A stretch of 64,000 nt of DNA from MWAR01 sp035388825. Its GTDB lineage: Bacteria; Muiribacteriota; Ozemobacteria; Ozemobacterales; Ozemobacteraceae. Position 1 is the stretch's first letter. Each line of letters opens with the position of its first letter. Positions 17,245-25,142 of this stretch are shown piece by piece. Position numbers and translations under genes: made by a program. Location: assembly GCA_035388825.1 (NCBI GenBank), contig DAOOQQ010000017.1, positions 1 to 64,000 on the forward strand, in the 5' to 3' direction. The notes under the pieces are model-generated. The model saw only the letters and a list, made by a program, of their open reading frames with translations, was not told where the DNA came from and did no database searches.

Positions 17245-17934
17245 TCAGTAGGAAAATACGAGCTCGGAGCCGATCACATGCGTGGTCTTCCAGTCGTCGC
17301 CGGACCATTTCAGCTTGCGCAGATAGTAGAGCGAGCATTCGGTCTTTCTGGCGAGATCGAAGGTGATGCCCGCGGAAATCCGCTTCTGGCGGACGGCTCC
17401 TGCGTAGAATGCGTAGTAGGGATCACCGACGATGGAGAACTTCACCGCTTTCTTGCCAATCCGGGCGGGGTGCTGGATGAACAGCTTCGGGCGCAGTAGC
17501 CAGGCATCGCGCTCGGCGAGATTTCGATACTCGAGCAGGGGTCTGAATTTGAAGGTCCATTTCCCCGCGCGGTGCTTGGAGGCATAATGGAGCCAATACC
17601 GGTCTTCCGTCGTCCAGATGCCGTCTTCCTTCTCGCGCTCATGACGGAAGCCGAAGCCCATCGAGGACCTGGCGTCCAGTCTGAAAGAGGGTTCGAGGGT
17701 GAAATTATACAGCGCGAACTTCGAGCATTGATCGACGAACTGCTGCTCGAAGCCGATTTCCATCGAGGCGCCTTCGTCGAGATCGAACGCAAAAATGGAT
17801 TCATGCCAATACTCCGTGTCGGCTCCAGGCAGGGCTGGAGTCATGACAAGGAAAAGGAACAGAAAGCTGGATAGAAGAAGGGAACGGGATGGGAGGAATG
17901 GGGAAATGGGAACGGCATAGATGCGCTGGGTCAC
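17245..17934 (-). CDS. Probable outer-membrane beta-barrel protein (DUF2490-like)
   Basis: 229 residues beginning with a signal segment (SLLLSSFLFLFLVMTPALPG). The mature part alternates aromatic and polar residues in strands typical of small barrels: YWHESIFAFDL, FALYNFTLEPSF, RYWLHYASK, WTFKFRPLLEYRN, FSIVGDPYYAFYAG, and the terminal VIGSELVFSY with a C-terminal aromatic residue. This matches the general look of DUF2490 family proteins, whose function is unknown. The start is a GTG without a clear ribosome site and could be somewhat different. It precedes the secreted phosphatase gene and might share a transcript with it. Confidence 0.6.
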   Translation of the reverse strand: MTQRIYAVPISPFLPSRSLLLSSFLFLFLVMTPALPGADTEYWHESIFAFDLDEGASMEIGFEQQFVDQCSKFALYNFTLEPSFRLDARSSMGFGFRHEREKEDGIWTTEDRYWLHYASKHRAGKWTFKFRPLLEYRNLAERDAWLLRPKLFIQHPARIGKKAVKFSIVGDPYYAFYAGAVRQKRISAGITFDLARKTECSLYYLRKLKWSGDDWKTTHVIGSELVFSY

Positions 17935-18264
17935 GATCGGCTCGATGGGAAGATGGGTGGCAGTTCGAGAAATGTCTGCCCAGGCACAGTATCATATATG
18001 GATGAAAATAGCGATATGCGGGGTCTCCGAAGACACCGATCCAAGGCTTCTTGCCGGGCCTGATCGATTTTCATCGGGCGGGTGTCAAAAAAATGACGGC
18101 TTTTCCGGACCATCGTCTCGGTTCTTGGCTATCCAGGCGGATTTTCACCGATGATCGAACCTGGAACGGAAGTTGCGTACGAACGGTGGCGATCGCAGCC
18201 GGGCTATCCGGGGTGCGGTCGGAATGCCGTTGAATGCCCGTGTAATCGGGGAAGTGAGGGATCC
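17935..18264. other. Intergenic region with no gene seen
   Basis: About 330 bases between the divergent outer-membrane gene and a short plus-strand frame. It holds an AT-rich patch around 17990-18015 that could carry promoters. No RNA gene, repeat or convincing reading frame is visible. Confidence 0.5.
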
Positions 18265-18465
18265 ATGACCATGATGCGCCGGTATCCGTTCGCGAATGAC
18301 CGTGTCCGCCGTTCCCTGCTGGTTGGTGTCATCGGCTGGGTCATCCTGGTCGCGGCGCTGCTGGCGGCGATCCGCTCGGCGGGCGCTTTCGAGCCCGCGG
18401 CTGGCCGGACCGGCGTCCTGCACCATGTCGTGAGTCACTCCGCCCCGCCTGCCTCCTGCCGGTAA
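18265..18465 (+). CDS. Small single-span membrane protein, hypothetical
   Basis: 66 residues with a GAGGG site four bases before the ATG. The layout is a basic N-terminus (MMRRYPFANDRVRR), one hydrophobic helix (SLLVGVIGWVILVAALLAAI) and a short polar tail with two histidines. It converges on the NapH-like gene, with seven bases between the stops. I do not recognise a family. The good ribosome site and the charge-then-helix pattern favour a real gene, but its size leaves doubt. Confidence 0.4.
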   Translation: MTMMRRYPFANDRVRRSLLVGVIGWVILVAALLAAIRSAGAFEPAAGRTGVLHHVVSHSAPPASCR

Positions 18466-18472
18466 ATACCGG

Positions 18473-19456
18473 TCAGATGCGGGCCACGCCGAGAAAAACG
18501 GTGTGAAGGATGACGACGATCACGAGGAACAGGCTCCGCGCCCTCTCCCGGTCGAGGCCCGGAAACGCATAGCCCAGGTTGCCCCGGGCGCATGCGGCGA
18601 GACAGTCCCCGCACAATGTGCAGGTCTGGCCGGGATCCTGCCGGCGGAGGTGTTCGGGGTCGAGCGCTCCGTATCGGCAACTCCGGGAACACGCACCGCA
18701 GGCGTCACAGGTGGGTGCGATGCGGATCCGGAACGGATTCAGTCGGCCGAGAACAGTACTGAGCAGGCCGATCGGGCAGTAGGCGGTGCAGTGCATCATC
18801 CGTCCCATGCGGCGTGAGAGAACGAGCATCACGGCGATACCCCCAAGGCTGAATGTCACTGCGGCCGCGAAAGCGGTTTCCCGTGCGGCGCCGATCCAGC
18901 GCAGGCCGAGCGCGAGGCCGACGGTTGCAGTGAGCGTGATCAGGCGGAACCACGGGGCCGCAGCCGGATACTCTCTGCGGGTAGCGTTGTTCGAGCCTGC
19001 GCAGGCGTGGTCCCAGGCGCCGATATAGCAGAGATGGCTGCACCAGGCGCTTCCGGCCAGCAGCAGGGTCGTGCCGTAGAGAATCGGCATGAACAGTCCT
19101 TCCCCGCGATACAGGGGGCCGCCGACGATCAGGGCGGGCACGGGAAGATGGAGCGCGCCGGTCATCAGAAACCGCTCGAAGCCCGCAAGGCCCAGCGCCA
19201 GTTGCGCGAAAAACACGGCCGAAAACAGTCCCCAGATCCGGCCGCGGATGGCGGGGGCCCGCCGGGGATCCTGGAGAAGGCTATGGATCCAGGTGCCGTA
19301 GGATGCAAGGAGGAGGATCTCGAGGATGCCGGCGCCGGGCAGGAACCGGTCGGCCAGCAGGAGCGGAATCCGGGCTTTCCAGGCGGCGAAGGAGAGAAGC
19401 CCGGTGATGCCGATGAACACGGCGGCCGGGGCCTTTCCCCGGAAGAGTCGGCTCAC
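18473..19456 (-). CDS. NapH/PceC-like membrane ferredoxin (polyferredoxin)
   Basis: 327 residues, about six membrane helices, and two kinds of cysteine motif. Helix-end motifs WCSHLCYIG and HCTAYCPIG are the paired CxxxC(P) signatures of NapH/NosR/CcoG-type quinol-linked electron proteins. Near the C-terminus two ferredoxin motifs, CDACGACSRSC and CTLCGDCLAAC, bind [4Fe-4S] clusters; each lacks the classical final CP proline. The expected role is electron transfer from the quinone pool to a reductase. Its ATG overlaps the stop of the siroheme-type ferredoxin gene by four bases, so the two products probably form one electron route, with that protein or Hcp as acceptor. Confidence 0.78.
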   Translation of the reverse strand: MSRLFRGKAPAAVFIGITGLLSFAAWKARIPLLLADRFLPGAGILEILLLASYGTWIHSLLQDPRRAPAIRGRIWGLFSAVFFAQLALGLAGFERFLMTGALHLPVPALIVGGPLYRGEGLFMPILYGTTLLLAGSAWCSHLCYIGAWDHACAGSNNATRREYPAAAPWFRLITLTATVGLALGLRWIGAARETAFAAAVTFSLGGIAVMLVLSRRMGRMMHCTAYCPIGLLSTVLGRLNPFRIRIAPTCDACGACSRSCRYGALDPEHLRRQDPGQTCTLCGDCLAACARGNLGYAFPGLDRERARSLFLVIVVILHTVFLGVARI

Positions 19457-20082
19457 AGGCCGAGCCGTCGCCGGAGAGCCGGATTTCCGGCCTCCAGAAG
19501 AGTGGCCAGCCGGACTCCGGGGCGGGCGGCGGTGTGCACCGCATTGAGACAGGCCGAAAGGTGATCACACGCCAGCTCTGTCGTGCAGATGCCCGGCAGC
19601 TCCGTCGCGAGTCGCGGATGGCGGCCGAGCCGCCCGCCAACCAGGACGCGGAATCCCGTTCTGGCCCGGGTGATCGCGTTCACCGGGCAGGCCCGTCGGC
19701 AGTCCCCGCACCCGACGCACGAGGCGGGGCTGAACGAAAGGCGCTTCCCTTCGATCGAGAGGCAGCCTTCGCGACAGGCTCGCACGCAGGCCCCGCAGCC
19801 GGTGCAGCGTTCGGCCTCGAAGGCGGGATACTCGGCTCTGATGAAGCCGACATCCATGATCTGGGGCCGGGAGCAGGCATTCGGACAGGCGGCGATCCCG
19901 ATCGTGAATCGCAGATGCGCATGGCCGGCCGGAGCTGCGGGTGTGTCGGCCGAGCGGGCGTCGAACGCTGCGAGCACCGTGTCGATGCCGGCGAGCAGTT
20001 CGCCCGTGCCGACCAGGGCGTTCGGACAGGTGGAGGTTGCGCCTCTGCATGCGTGAAGCTGGACAGGGTTATCTATTGTCAT
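19453..20082 (-). CDS. Siroheme-type half-domain protein with two [4Fe-4S] ferredoxin clusters
   Basis: 209 residues. An N-terminal segment, ACRGATSTCPNAL, and later IAACPNACSRPQI resemble the two cysteine pairs that hold the siroheme-[4Fe-4S] centre in nitrite/sulfite reductases. The second fits CxxxC; the first is spaced CxxxxxxC, one longer than usual. Inserted next are two ferredoxin motifs, CTGCGACVRACREG and CVGCGDCRRACPVN. The rest (RVLVGGRLGRHPRLATE) resembles the half-domain's end. The order is like AsrC-type sulfite reductase subunits, but the protein lacks the N-terminal half of a full reductase. It is coupled to the NapH-like membrane protein. A role in sulfite, nitrite or hydroxylamine reduction is inferred. 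Confidence 0.65.
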   Translation of the reverse strand: MTIDNPVQLHACRGATSTCPNALVGTGELLAGIDTVLAAFDARSADTPAAPAGHAHLRFTIGIAACPNACSRPQIMDVGFIRAEYPAFEAERCTGCGACVRACREGCLSIEGKRLSFSPASCVGCGDCRRACPVNAITRARTGFRVLVGGRLGRHPRLATELPGICTTELACDHLSACLNAVHTAARPGVRLATLLEAGNPALRRRLGL

Positions 20083-20105
20083 GGGTATATAGTTCCCGGG
20101 CAGAG

Positions 20106-20133
20106 AAAACGGCCGGCCCCGGGGGGCCGGCCG
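20106..20133 (-). terminator. Rho-independent terminator after hcp
   Basis: An 11-bp GC-rich stem (CGGCCGGCCCC pairing with GGGGCCGGCCG) followed on the minus strand by TTTTC. It starts 15 bases beyond the hcp stop and separates hcp from the downstream siroheme-type gene. Confidence 0.85.
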
Positions 20134-20148
20134 CTGGAGATCATGGGA

Positions 20149-21831
20149 TCAGGCGTTGGCCGCCGCGATCTTGATCTGGGCGTTGGGCAGAATGGCCTTG
20201 AGGTCGGCCTCTGCGGTGGTGGTGGGCATGATGCTGAACTTCTCGACGAGCACCTTGAGGACGGCCGGGGTGACGAACGCCGGCAGCGTCGGCCCGAGGC
20301 GGATGTTCTTGATGCCCAGCGAGAGCAGGGTGAGCAGGATGCAGACGGCCTTCTGCTCGTACCAGGAGAGTACCATCGAGAGCGGCAGGCTGTTCACGTC
20401 GGTATTGAACGCCTTCGAGAGCGCCACGGCGACCTGGATGGCCGAGTAGGCGTCGTTGCACTGGCCCATGTCGAGCAGGCGCGGAATGCCGCCGATGGTG
20501 CCGTATTCCAGCTTGTTGAACCGGAACTTGCCGCAGGCGAGGGTCAGGATCACGCAGTCGTTCGGAACGGCCTGGGCGAAGTCGGTGTAGTAGTTGCGGC
20601 CGCTCTTCGCGCCGTCGCAGCCGCCGATCAGGAAGAAGTGCTTGATGGCGCCGGCTTTCACGGCGTCGATGACCTTGTCGGCCACGCCGAGCACGGCGTT
20701 GCGGGCGAAGCCCATCATGATCCGCTTCTCGGGCTCGTCGGCGGTGAAGCCGGGGGCGGCGAGGGCGGCCTCGATGACCGGGGCGAAGTTGCGGTCGGAG
20801 ATGTGCTTCACGCCTGGCCAGGCGACCAGCCCGCAGGTGAAGATGCGGCCCTTGTAGGTGTCGCGCGGCTTCTGGATGCAGTTCGTGGTCATCAGGATCG
20901 CGCCGGGGAAGGCGTCGAACTCCTTGGCCTGATCCTGCCAGGCGCCGCCGTAGTTGCCGACGAGGTGCTTGAACTTCTTCAGCTTCGGATACGCGTTGCA
21001 GGGAAGCATCTCGCCGTGGGTGTAGATGTTGATGCCCTTGCCCTCGGTCTGCTCGAGCAGCGCGTAGAGGTCTTTCAGGTCATGGCCGGAGACGAGGATG
21101 CACTTGCCCTTCACGGGGGTGATGCGCATGCTGGTCGGCTCGGGATGGCCGTAGGTCTCGGTGTTGGCGGCATCCAGCAGACCCATGATCTTCAGGTTCA
21201 CTTCGCCGGCCTTCATGTTGTAGGTGAACAGCTCGTCGACGGTCTGCTTCTCGTGGGTCAGCAGATCCAGCGCATCGAGGAAGAACGCGTTCACGGCCGC
21301 GTCTTCCTTGCCGAGCACGAGCGCGTGGTCGGCGTAGGCGGCCATGCCCTTCAGACCGTAGGTCAGGAGTTCCATCAGGCCGGTGATATCTTCGCCGAAC
21401 AGCTTCTTGCGATGTTCGATGCCGACCTGGGCGCCCTGGGCGACCATGCCGGGGATGTCGGAAGCGGGAGCGACGGCGGCGGGGCCGCTCAGCGTTTCGG
21501 GCTGTTTGCCGGCCTTGGCGCAGGCAGCTTCATACAGCTTGCGGGCGGCGGCGCGCTTCTCGACGGCGGCGTGGATGAGGCCGGAAAGGCGGTCGGGATC
21601 GAAATTCACGTTCGTGACGGTGGTGAACAGGTTCTCGACGACCTTCCGGTCGATCGTGGCGTCGACCGCTCCCAGCGTGCGGGCCCGGTGCGCATACATC
21701 GCGATGCCCTTGGTCACTTCGAGCAGGAGATCCTGCAGGGAGGCCGTGGTGGCATCCTTGCCGCACACGCCGGCCATCGTACAACCCTTGCCCTGCGCCG
21801 TCTGTTCACACTGATAGCAGAACATACCCAT
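20149..21831 (-). CDS. hcp: Hydroxylamine reductase / hybrid-cluster protein
   Basis: 560 residues, full length. The N-terminal motif CYQCEQTAQGKGC...C has the CxxC-x8-C-x5-C spacing of the cubane cluster in class I-type Hcp. Hybrid-cluster ligands are visible along the protein: SGHDLKDL, a Cys in TNCIQKP, the FTCGLVAWPG block, GGCDGAKSGRNYYTDFA, and TLACGKFRFN. Hcp reduces hydroxylamine in vitro and acts physiologically as a nitric oxide reductase protecting against nitrosative stress. AGGAGG precedes the first ATG at the usual distance. It lies 111 bases behind its ferredoxin-like partner gene and is preceded by an AT-rich inverted repeat, so it may have its own promoter besides the Rrf2-led transcript. 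Confidence 0.96.
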   Translation of the reverse strand: MGMFCYQCEQTAQGKGCTMAGVCGKDATTASLQDLLLEVTKGIAMYAHRARTLGAVDATIDRKVVENLFTTVTNVNFDPDRLSGLIHAAVEKRAAARKLYEAACAKAGKQPETLSGPAAVAPASDIPGMVAQGAQVGIEHRKKLFGEDITGLMELLTYGLKGMAAYADHALVLGKEDAAVNAFFLDALDLLTHEKQTVDELFTYNMKAGEVNLKIMGLLDAANTETYGHPEPTSMRITPVKGKCILVSGHDLKDLYALLEQTEGKGINIYTHGEMLPCNAYPKLKKFKHLVGNYGGAWQDQAKEFDAFPGAILMTTNCIQKPRDTYKGRIFTCGLVAWPGVKHISDRNFAPVIEAALAAPGFTADEPEKRIMMGFARNAVLGVADKVIDAVKAGAIKHFFLIGGCDGAKSGRNYYTDFAQAVPNDCVILTLACGKFRFNKLEYGTIGGIPRLLDMGQCNDAYSAIQVAVALSKAFNTDVNSLPLSMVLSWYEQKAVCILLTLLSLGIKNIRLGPTLPAFVTPAVLKVLVEKFSIMPTTTAEADLKAILPNAQIKIAAANA

Positions 21832-21846
21832 GATCGATTCCTCCTG

Positions 21847-21866
21847 AAATATATGGTAAAATATTT
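21847..21866. promoter_or_regulatory. AT-rich inverted repeat upstream of hcp
   Basis: AAATAT and ATATTT arms separated by eight bases, directly before the hcp ribosome site. It has only partial resemblance to the palindrome upstream of the Rrf2 gene (shared TGGTA). It may be an operator or just an AT-rich promoter. Confidence 0.35.
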
Positions 21867-21942
21867 GCGGTCGGCCTCAACGCCCAGCCAGATGCCGCGC
21901 GCTCGTAACGGGGTGATGGTTGGGAATACCGGATCTCTCTCG

Positions 21943-22698
21943 TCAGGCGTCCTTTTTGCTGATGACGCCCCCTTGTATTCCTATGGTATGGATTTCCAGC
22001 GGGAAGTCAAGTTCCGAGGCGCGGCGGGCCTCTTCGGCCAGCCAGGCCAGCCCGCCGCAGCAGGGGACTTCCATGCGCAGCACGGTGACACGCTTCGGTC
22101 GTGAAGTTTTGAACATCTCGATCAGCTTGTTCAGGTAATGATCGCTGTCGTCGAGCTTGGGGCAGCCGACGAGAACCGCCCTGCCGGCCAGATACCGCGT
22201 ATGGAAGTCGGGCAGGGCAAACGGGGCGCAGTCCGCGCAGAGGAGAATGTCGGCCTCTTGCAGGAAGGGGGCCGCGGGAGGGACGAGCATCAACTGGACG
22301 GGCCATTGACCGAGCTGGGACTGGATCGAACCGCTCGCCGCATCGGCCGGAACAGACGGCGCCGGGCGCTGCATCTGTCGAAGGGCGCTTCCCGGGCAGC
22401 CGCCGCCGTGGGCATGACCGTGCGCCTGGGAGGGACATCCGCCGGCCTTCTGGGCTTTGAGAGCCGTCAGCCGCTGGTCGACAACCGTCTGGTCGAACTC
22501 GACCGCCTCACGCTCCTCGATCGTGAGAGCCCCCTGGGGACACTCGCCGAGACAGGCTCCGAGACCGTCACAGTACACGTCGGCCACGAGCTTGGCCTTT
22601 CCGTCGACGATCTGGAGGGCGCCTTCGTGACATCCGGGAATGCAGAGGCCGCAGCCGTTGCACTTCGACTCGTCGATCCTGATGATCTTGCGTTTCAT
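21943..22698 (-). CDS. Dicluster ferredoxin protein associated with Hcp
   Basis: 251 residues. The N-terminal 60 residues hold two [4Fe-4S] motifs: CNGCGLCIPGCHEG, and a second, CDGLGACLGECPQG, in which one expected Cys is replaced by Leu. A His/Gly/Cys-rich linker follows at about residues 90-105 (AHGHAHGGGC), possibly binding metal. The C-terminal half is a conserved alpha/beta domain with LLCADCAPFAL, VLVGCPKLDD and VPCCGGL. Proteins of this layout occur next to hcp in many anaerobes and are thought to deliver electrons to it. The gene lies 21 bases after the Rrf2 regulator and ahead of hcp, consistent with one regulated unit. Confidence 0.8.
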   Translation of the reverse strand: MKRKIIRIDESKCNGCGLCIPGCHEGALQIVDGKAKLVADVYCDGLGACLGECPQGALTIEEREAVEFDQTVVDQRLTALKAQKAGGCPSQAHGHAHGGGCPGSALRQMQRPAPSVPADAASGSIQSQLGQWPVQLMLVPPAAPFLQEADILLCADCAPFALPDFHTRYLAGRAVLVGCPKLDDSDHYLNKLIEMFKTSRPKRVTVLRMEVPCCGGLAWLAEEARRASELDFPLEIHTIGIQGGVISKKDA

Positions 22699-22719
22699 GG
22701 TGTCGCTCCTTTGCTGACG

Positions 22720-23157
22720 TCAGGCGGCATGCTGGCCGAGAGGGTGAAAGCCCCGGATCGGAAGGTCGGCGAGCGTGGTCTGTTCGAGGAAGTTCTTGAC
22801 CTGCTGATTGATCTGTCCGATGAAACTTCCCATCCAGCACGAGGGATTCGTGCAGACGGGAGTGCCGAAGAGACAGAATTGGGGCTGGATGGGACCATCA
22901 ATAGCTTCAAATATACATGCGAAGGTGATCCCGGCGGGGGGGTGGGCGAGCCGATATCCGCCGCTCGGCCCCCGGCTGGCCTGGACGAGGCCGACCTTGC
23001 GGAGGCGCTGGAGAACTTTCGAAAGATGCGCTTCCGAAACCCGCAGCCGAACGGCGATATCATGAAGAGGGACTTCATGCCCGGGATGTTCGGCAAGATC
23101 GATCATCGCATGGAATCCCAGAACCACCGCATCCGAGAATTTCACGATTTCAGCCAT
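22720..23157 (-). CDS. Rrf2-family transcriptional regulator (probable hcp regulator)
   Basis: 145 residues. The winged helix is typical Rrf2: HDIAVRLRVSEAHLSKVLQRL, then the wing RGPSGGYRLAHPP. The C-terminal part has three cysteines (CLFGTPVCTNPSC) in the position where IscR/NsrR ligate an iron-sulfur cluster. NsrR-like members sense nitric oxide and control hcp, so this is the likely regulator of the cluster it heads. I prefer the ATG at 23157 because AAAGG lies at a good distance; an ATG three codons earlier sits too close to it. A long palindrome begins 18 bases upstream, implying autoregulation. Confidence 0.85.
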   Translation of the reverse strand: MAEIVKFSDAVVLGFHAMIDLAEHPGHEVPLHDIAVRLRVSEAHLSKVLQRLRKVGLVQASRGPSGGYRLAHPPAGITFACIFEAIDGPIQPQFCLFGTPVCTNPSCWMGSFIGQINQQVKNFLEQTTLADLPIRGFHPLGQHAA

Positions 23158-23174
23158 TCCGCGCATCCTTTGTT

Positions 23175-23202
23175 TTATTGTGGTATTAGAATACTAGAAT
23201 AA
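23175..23202. promoter_or_regulatory. Palindromic operator upstream of the Rrf2 gene
   Basis: Symmetric about 23188.5: outer arms TTATT (23175-23179) and AATAA (23198-23202), inner arms GTATT (23183-23187) and AATAC (23190-23194), and a two-base centre. Eleven of thirteen positions per half are complementary. Its length and AT-richness suit a dimeric Rrf2 regulator, and it overlaps where the promoter must be. Confidence 0.65.
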
Positions 23203-23416
23203 GCTGAAGGTGTCAATGGGAATTTTCCTGCCGGGTGGAGACGGGGCTTTGAGGGGCATCGGAGCGAGGATCGCGGGGTATTCCGGAGGTGAACCTCGTC
23301 AAATCTGCGGATGGCTGCAAGAGCTCGCGGCACAGAATTTCCCCGAGTGTGCAGGGAGAGTGCCGGCGATGGCGACCAAGGGGAAGGCGGAGCTGGGGGT
23401 TCCCAACGGGGATCCC

Positions 23417-23446
23417 TTGACACGGTGGGAGGGGAGGGGATATCGT
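23417..23446 (+). promoter_or_regulatory. Likely sigma-70 promoter of the rubrerythrin gene
   Basis: A perfect TTGACA (23417-23422), 18 bases, then TATCGT (23441-23446), about 40 bases before the ATG. The 318-base gap around it holds no gene, only this promoter and the Rrf2 operator. Confidence 0.5.
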
Positions 23447-23484
23447 CCCCCATACAAGATCTGACATCTTTTGAGGAGGAAACA

Positions 23485-24165
23485 ATGATTCGTACAATAG
23501 TTTCCGTTATTCTCATCTCTCTGGTGCTGTGTGGGTTCGCTTTTGCGCAGGATGCCGCTCCCGTGGCCCCCGCTGCCGTACAGGAGCCTGCCGTCGCTTC
23601 CTTGGCTCCCGATGCGGTTCCTGTACCCGGCAAAACGCTGGAAAACATGTTGACCGCGTTCAATGGCGAGTCCAATGCGCAGGCGAAGTATGCCGAGTTC
23701 GCGAAGAAGGCTGACGAAGAGGGATTTCTCGCTGTCGGCAGTCTGTTCCGCGCTGCTGCGAAGGCCGAAGGCGTCCATGCGGCCAACCTCAAGACCGAGA
23801 TCGAGAAGCAGGGTGGCAAGGCCGAGCCCAAGCTCGAGACGCCCGTCGTGAAATCGACGAAAGAGAATCTCGAAGCGGCGATGGCTGGTGAAAAGCATGA
23901 AAACGAGACCATGTATCCCGAGTTCAAGGCCGCGGCTGAAGCAGAGAAGCAGGACATGGCCGTCATCCTGTTCGGCGGCGCAGGCAAGGTCGAAGGCGAT
24001 CATGCCTCGATGTATGCCGATGCCCTCGCGAATCTCGATGCCTCCAAGGCTGCCAAGAAAGAGTTTTTCGTCTGCATGGTCTGCGGCTACACCACCAATG
24101 TTTCGCCTACGGATAAATGCCCTGTCTGCCTTTCCCCGAAGGAAAAGTTCGAAAAGGTCGACTGA
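23485..24165 (+). CDS. Exported rubrerythrin
   Basis: 226 residues. The N-terminus is a signal peptide (TIVSVILISLVLCGFAFAQ) followed by an Ala/Pro/Val-rich spacer. The four-helix di-iron domain follows: LTAFNGESNAQAKYAEFA supplies the first Glu and ESNAxxKY motif, FRAAAKAEGVHAAN the second, AGEKHENETMYPEF the third, and GAGKVEGDHASMYADAL the last. A rubredoxin-like tail, CMVCGY...CPVC, ends it. Rubrerythrins reduce hydrogen peroxide and are normally cytoplasmic; export to the periplasm is unusual. GAGGAGG precedes the ATG, and a clear terminator follows. The next gene is a membrane dihaem protein that might supply electrons. Confidence 0.88.
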   Translation: MIRTIVSVILISLVLCGFAFAQDAAPVAPAAVQEPAVASLAPDAVPVPGKTLENMLTAFNGESNAQAKYAEFAKKADEEGFLAVGSLFRAAAKAEGVHAANLKTEIEKQGGKAEPKLETPVVKSTKENLEAAMAGEKHENETMYPEFKAAAEAEKQDMAVILFGGAGKVEGDHASMYADALANLDASKAAKKEFFVCMVCGYTTNVSPTDKCPVCLSPKEKFEKVD

Positions 24166-24179
24166 TCTCGTTCACCCGG

Positions 24180-24222
24180 AACGGCGTGGAACGGCTTCGG
24201 CATTCCACGCCGTTCATTTTTG
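24180..24222 (+). terminator. Rho-independent terminator after rubrerythrin
   Basis: A 12-bp perfect stem (AACGGCGTGGAA with TTCCACGCCGTT), loop of 11, then CATTTTTG. It lies 15 bases after the rubrerythrin stop. Confidence 0.85.
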
Positions 24223-24271
24223 AACCGGACCTGTCGGGTTCATCCATCAACACACGAAAAGAGGCGGAAGA

Positions 24272-25126
24272 ATGGAACCAACGCTGGGCGTCTGGCTGGG
24301 CGGAATCCTCGGATGCAGCGCCGTTTGTCTCGGGATGATCAAATGGTGGCGGCCTGCGAGTCCTCTTCATCGCTGGGGCGGGAGGCTGGCAGCCATTCCC
24401 GCGCTGTTGCTTCTGGCGGGCATGATTGCACGGGCCGTCCATTATCAGGTTCCGCTGCGGTCCCCGTCTCGCGTGCACCTTGTGGTTGGGGCCGTGACGT
24501 TTTTGTTGTTCGCAGCCAAATTCCTTTCGCGCCGAAACATCCTGTTCTCCCCCAAGCGCATGATCGCAATCGGATATGCTCTGACCATCTTGTTTCCGCT
24601 CGTGGCGTTCGGCATGATCGTTCCGTATGCCCAGTGCGCCCGGGCCTGGCAGTCTCTGACGCCGTCTGAGGTCGTCGAACGCCCCGATCAGGCGGCATTC
24701 AACCGGATCTGCATTTCCTGCCATGATCGCGACACGGCCGTCGAGGGGCTCGGCCGGCGAGCCATCCCCCGGTGGATCGCGATCGTCGAGCCCATGGCCT
24801 GGGCCGGAGCCTGCGACCGGGAGGAAACCCGCGGGGCGCTTGCAGCGGTTCTCGCGACGGCGGCGGCACCGGTTCCGCCGACACAGTCAGCCATGGCGGC
24901 ATCAACGGTCGATGCGATCGACCGGTACTGTATCGGGTGCCACGACCGGCAGCGGACCACGAACGAGAAGTCCCGCACCCGGGAATCCTGGGAACGGGTG
25001 ATCGCGCGCATGCAGAAATACACGGTCGGCCGCTCCGACGTCGCGAGCATTTCGGATGCCGCCGCCGCCGAGGTCCTCGAAGCCGTCTCCGCCGCGGGCC
25101 TGGTCGCTTCCGCCCCGGTGCGCTAG
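24272..25126 (+). CDS. Membrane-anchored dihaem cytochrome c
   Basis: 284 residues. The first half has four likely membrane helices (LGGILGCSAVCLGMI, LAAIPALLLLAGMIARAV, HLVVGAVTFLLFAAKFL, IAIGYALTILFPLVAF). The C-terminal half is periplasmic, with two c-type haem sites, CISCH (about residue 147) and CIGCH (about 228), each followed by a short helix region. The second is followed by WERVIARMQKY, a typical cytochrome c helix. The likely role is moving electrons from the membrane to a periplasmic partner; the exported rubrerythrin upstream is a candidate, by context only. A GAGGCGG site precedes the ATG. It converges on the dNTPase gene. Confidence 0.72.
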   Translation: MEPTLGVWLGGILGCSAVCLGMIKWWRPASPLHRWGGRLAAIPALLLLAGMIARAVHYQVPLRSPSRVHLVVGAVTFLLFAAKFLSRRNILFSPKRMIAIGYALTILFPLVAFGMIVPYAQCARAWQSLTPSEVVERPDQAAFNRICISCHDRDTAVEGLGRRAIPRWIAIVEPMAWAGACDREETRGALAAVLATAAAPVPPTQSAMAASTVDAIDRYCIGCHDRQRTTNEKSRTRESWERVIARMQKYTVGRSDVASISDAAAAEVLEAVSAAGLVASAPVR

Positions 25127-25142
25127 CCGGAAACGCTTCTGA

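Noticed and set aside
19534..22104. 856-codon plus-strand open frame across hcp and the siroheme-type gene
   Set aside because: It is antisense to two recognisable genes and a terminator; its sequence is low-complexity Gly/Asp/Val without motifs.
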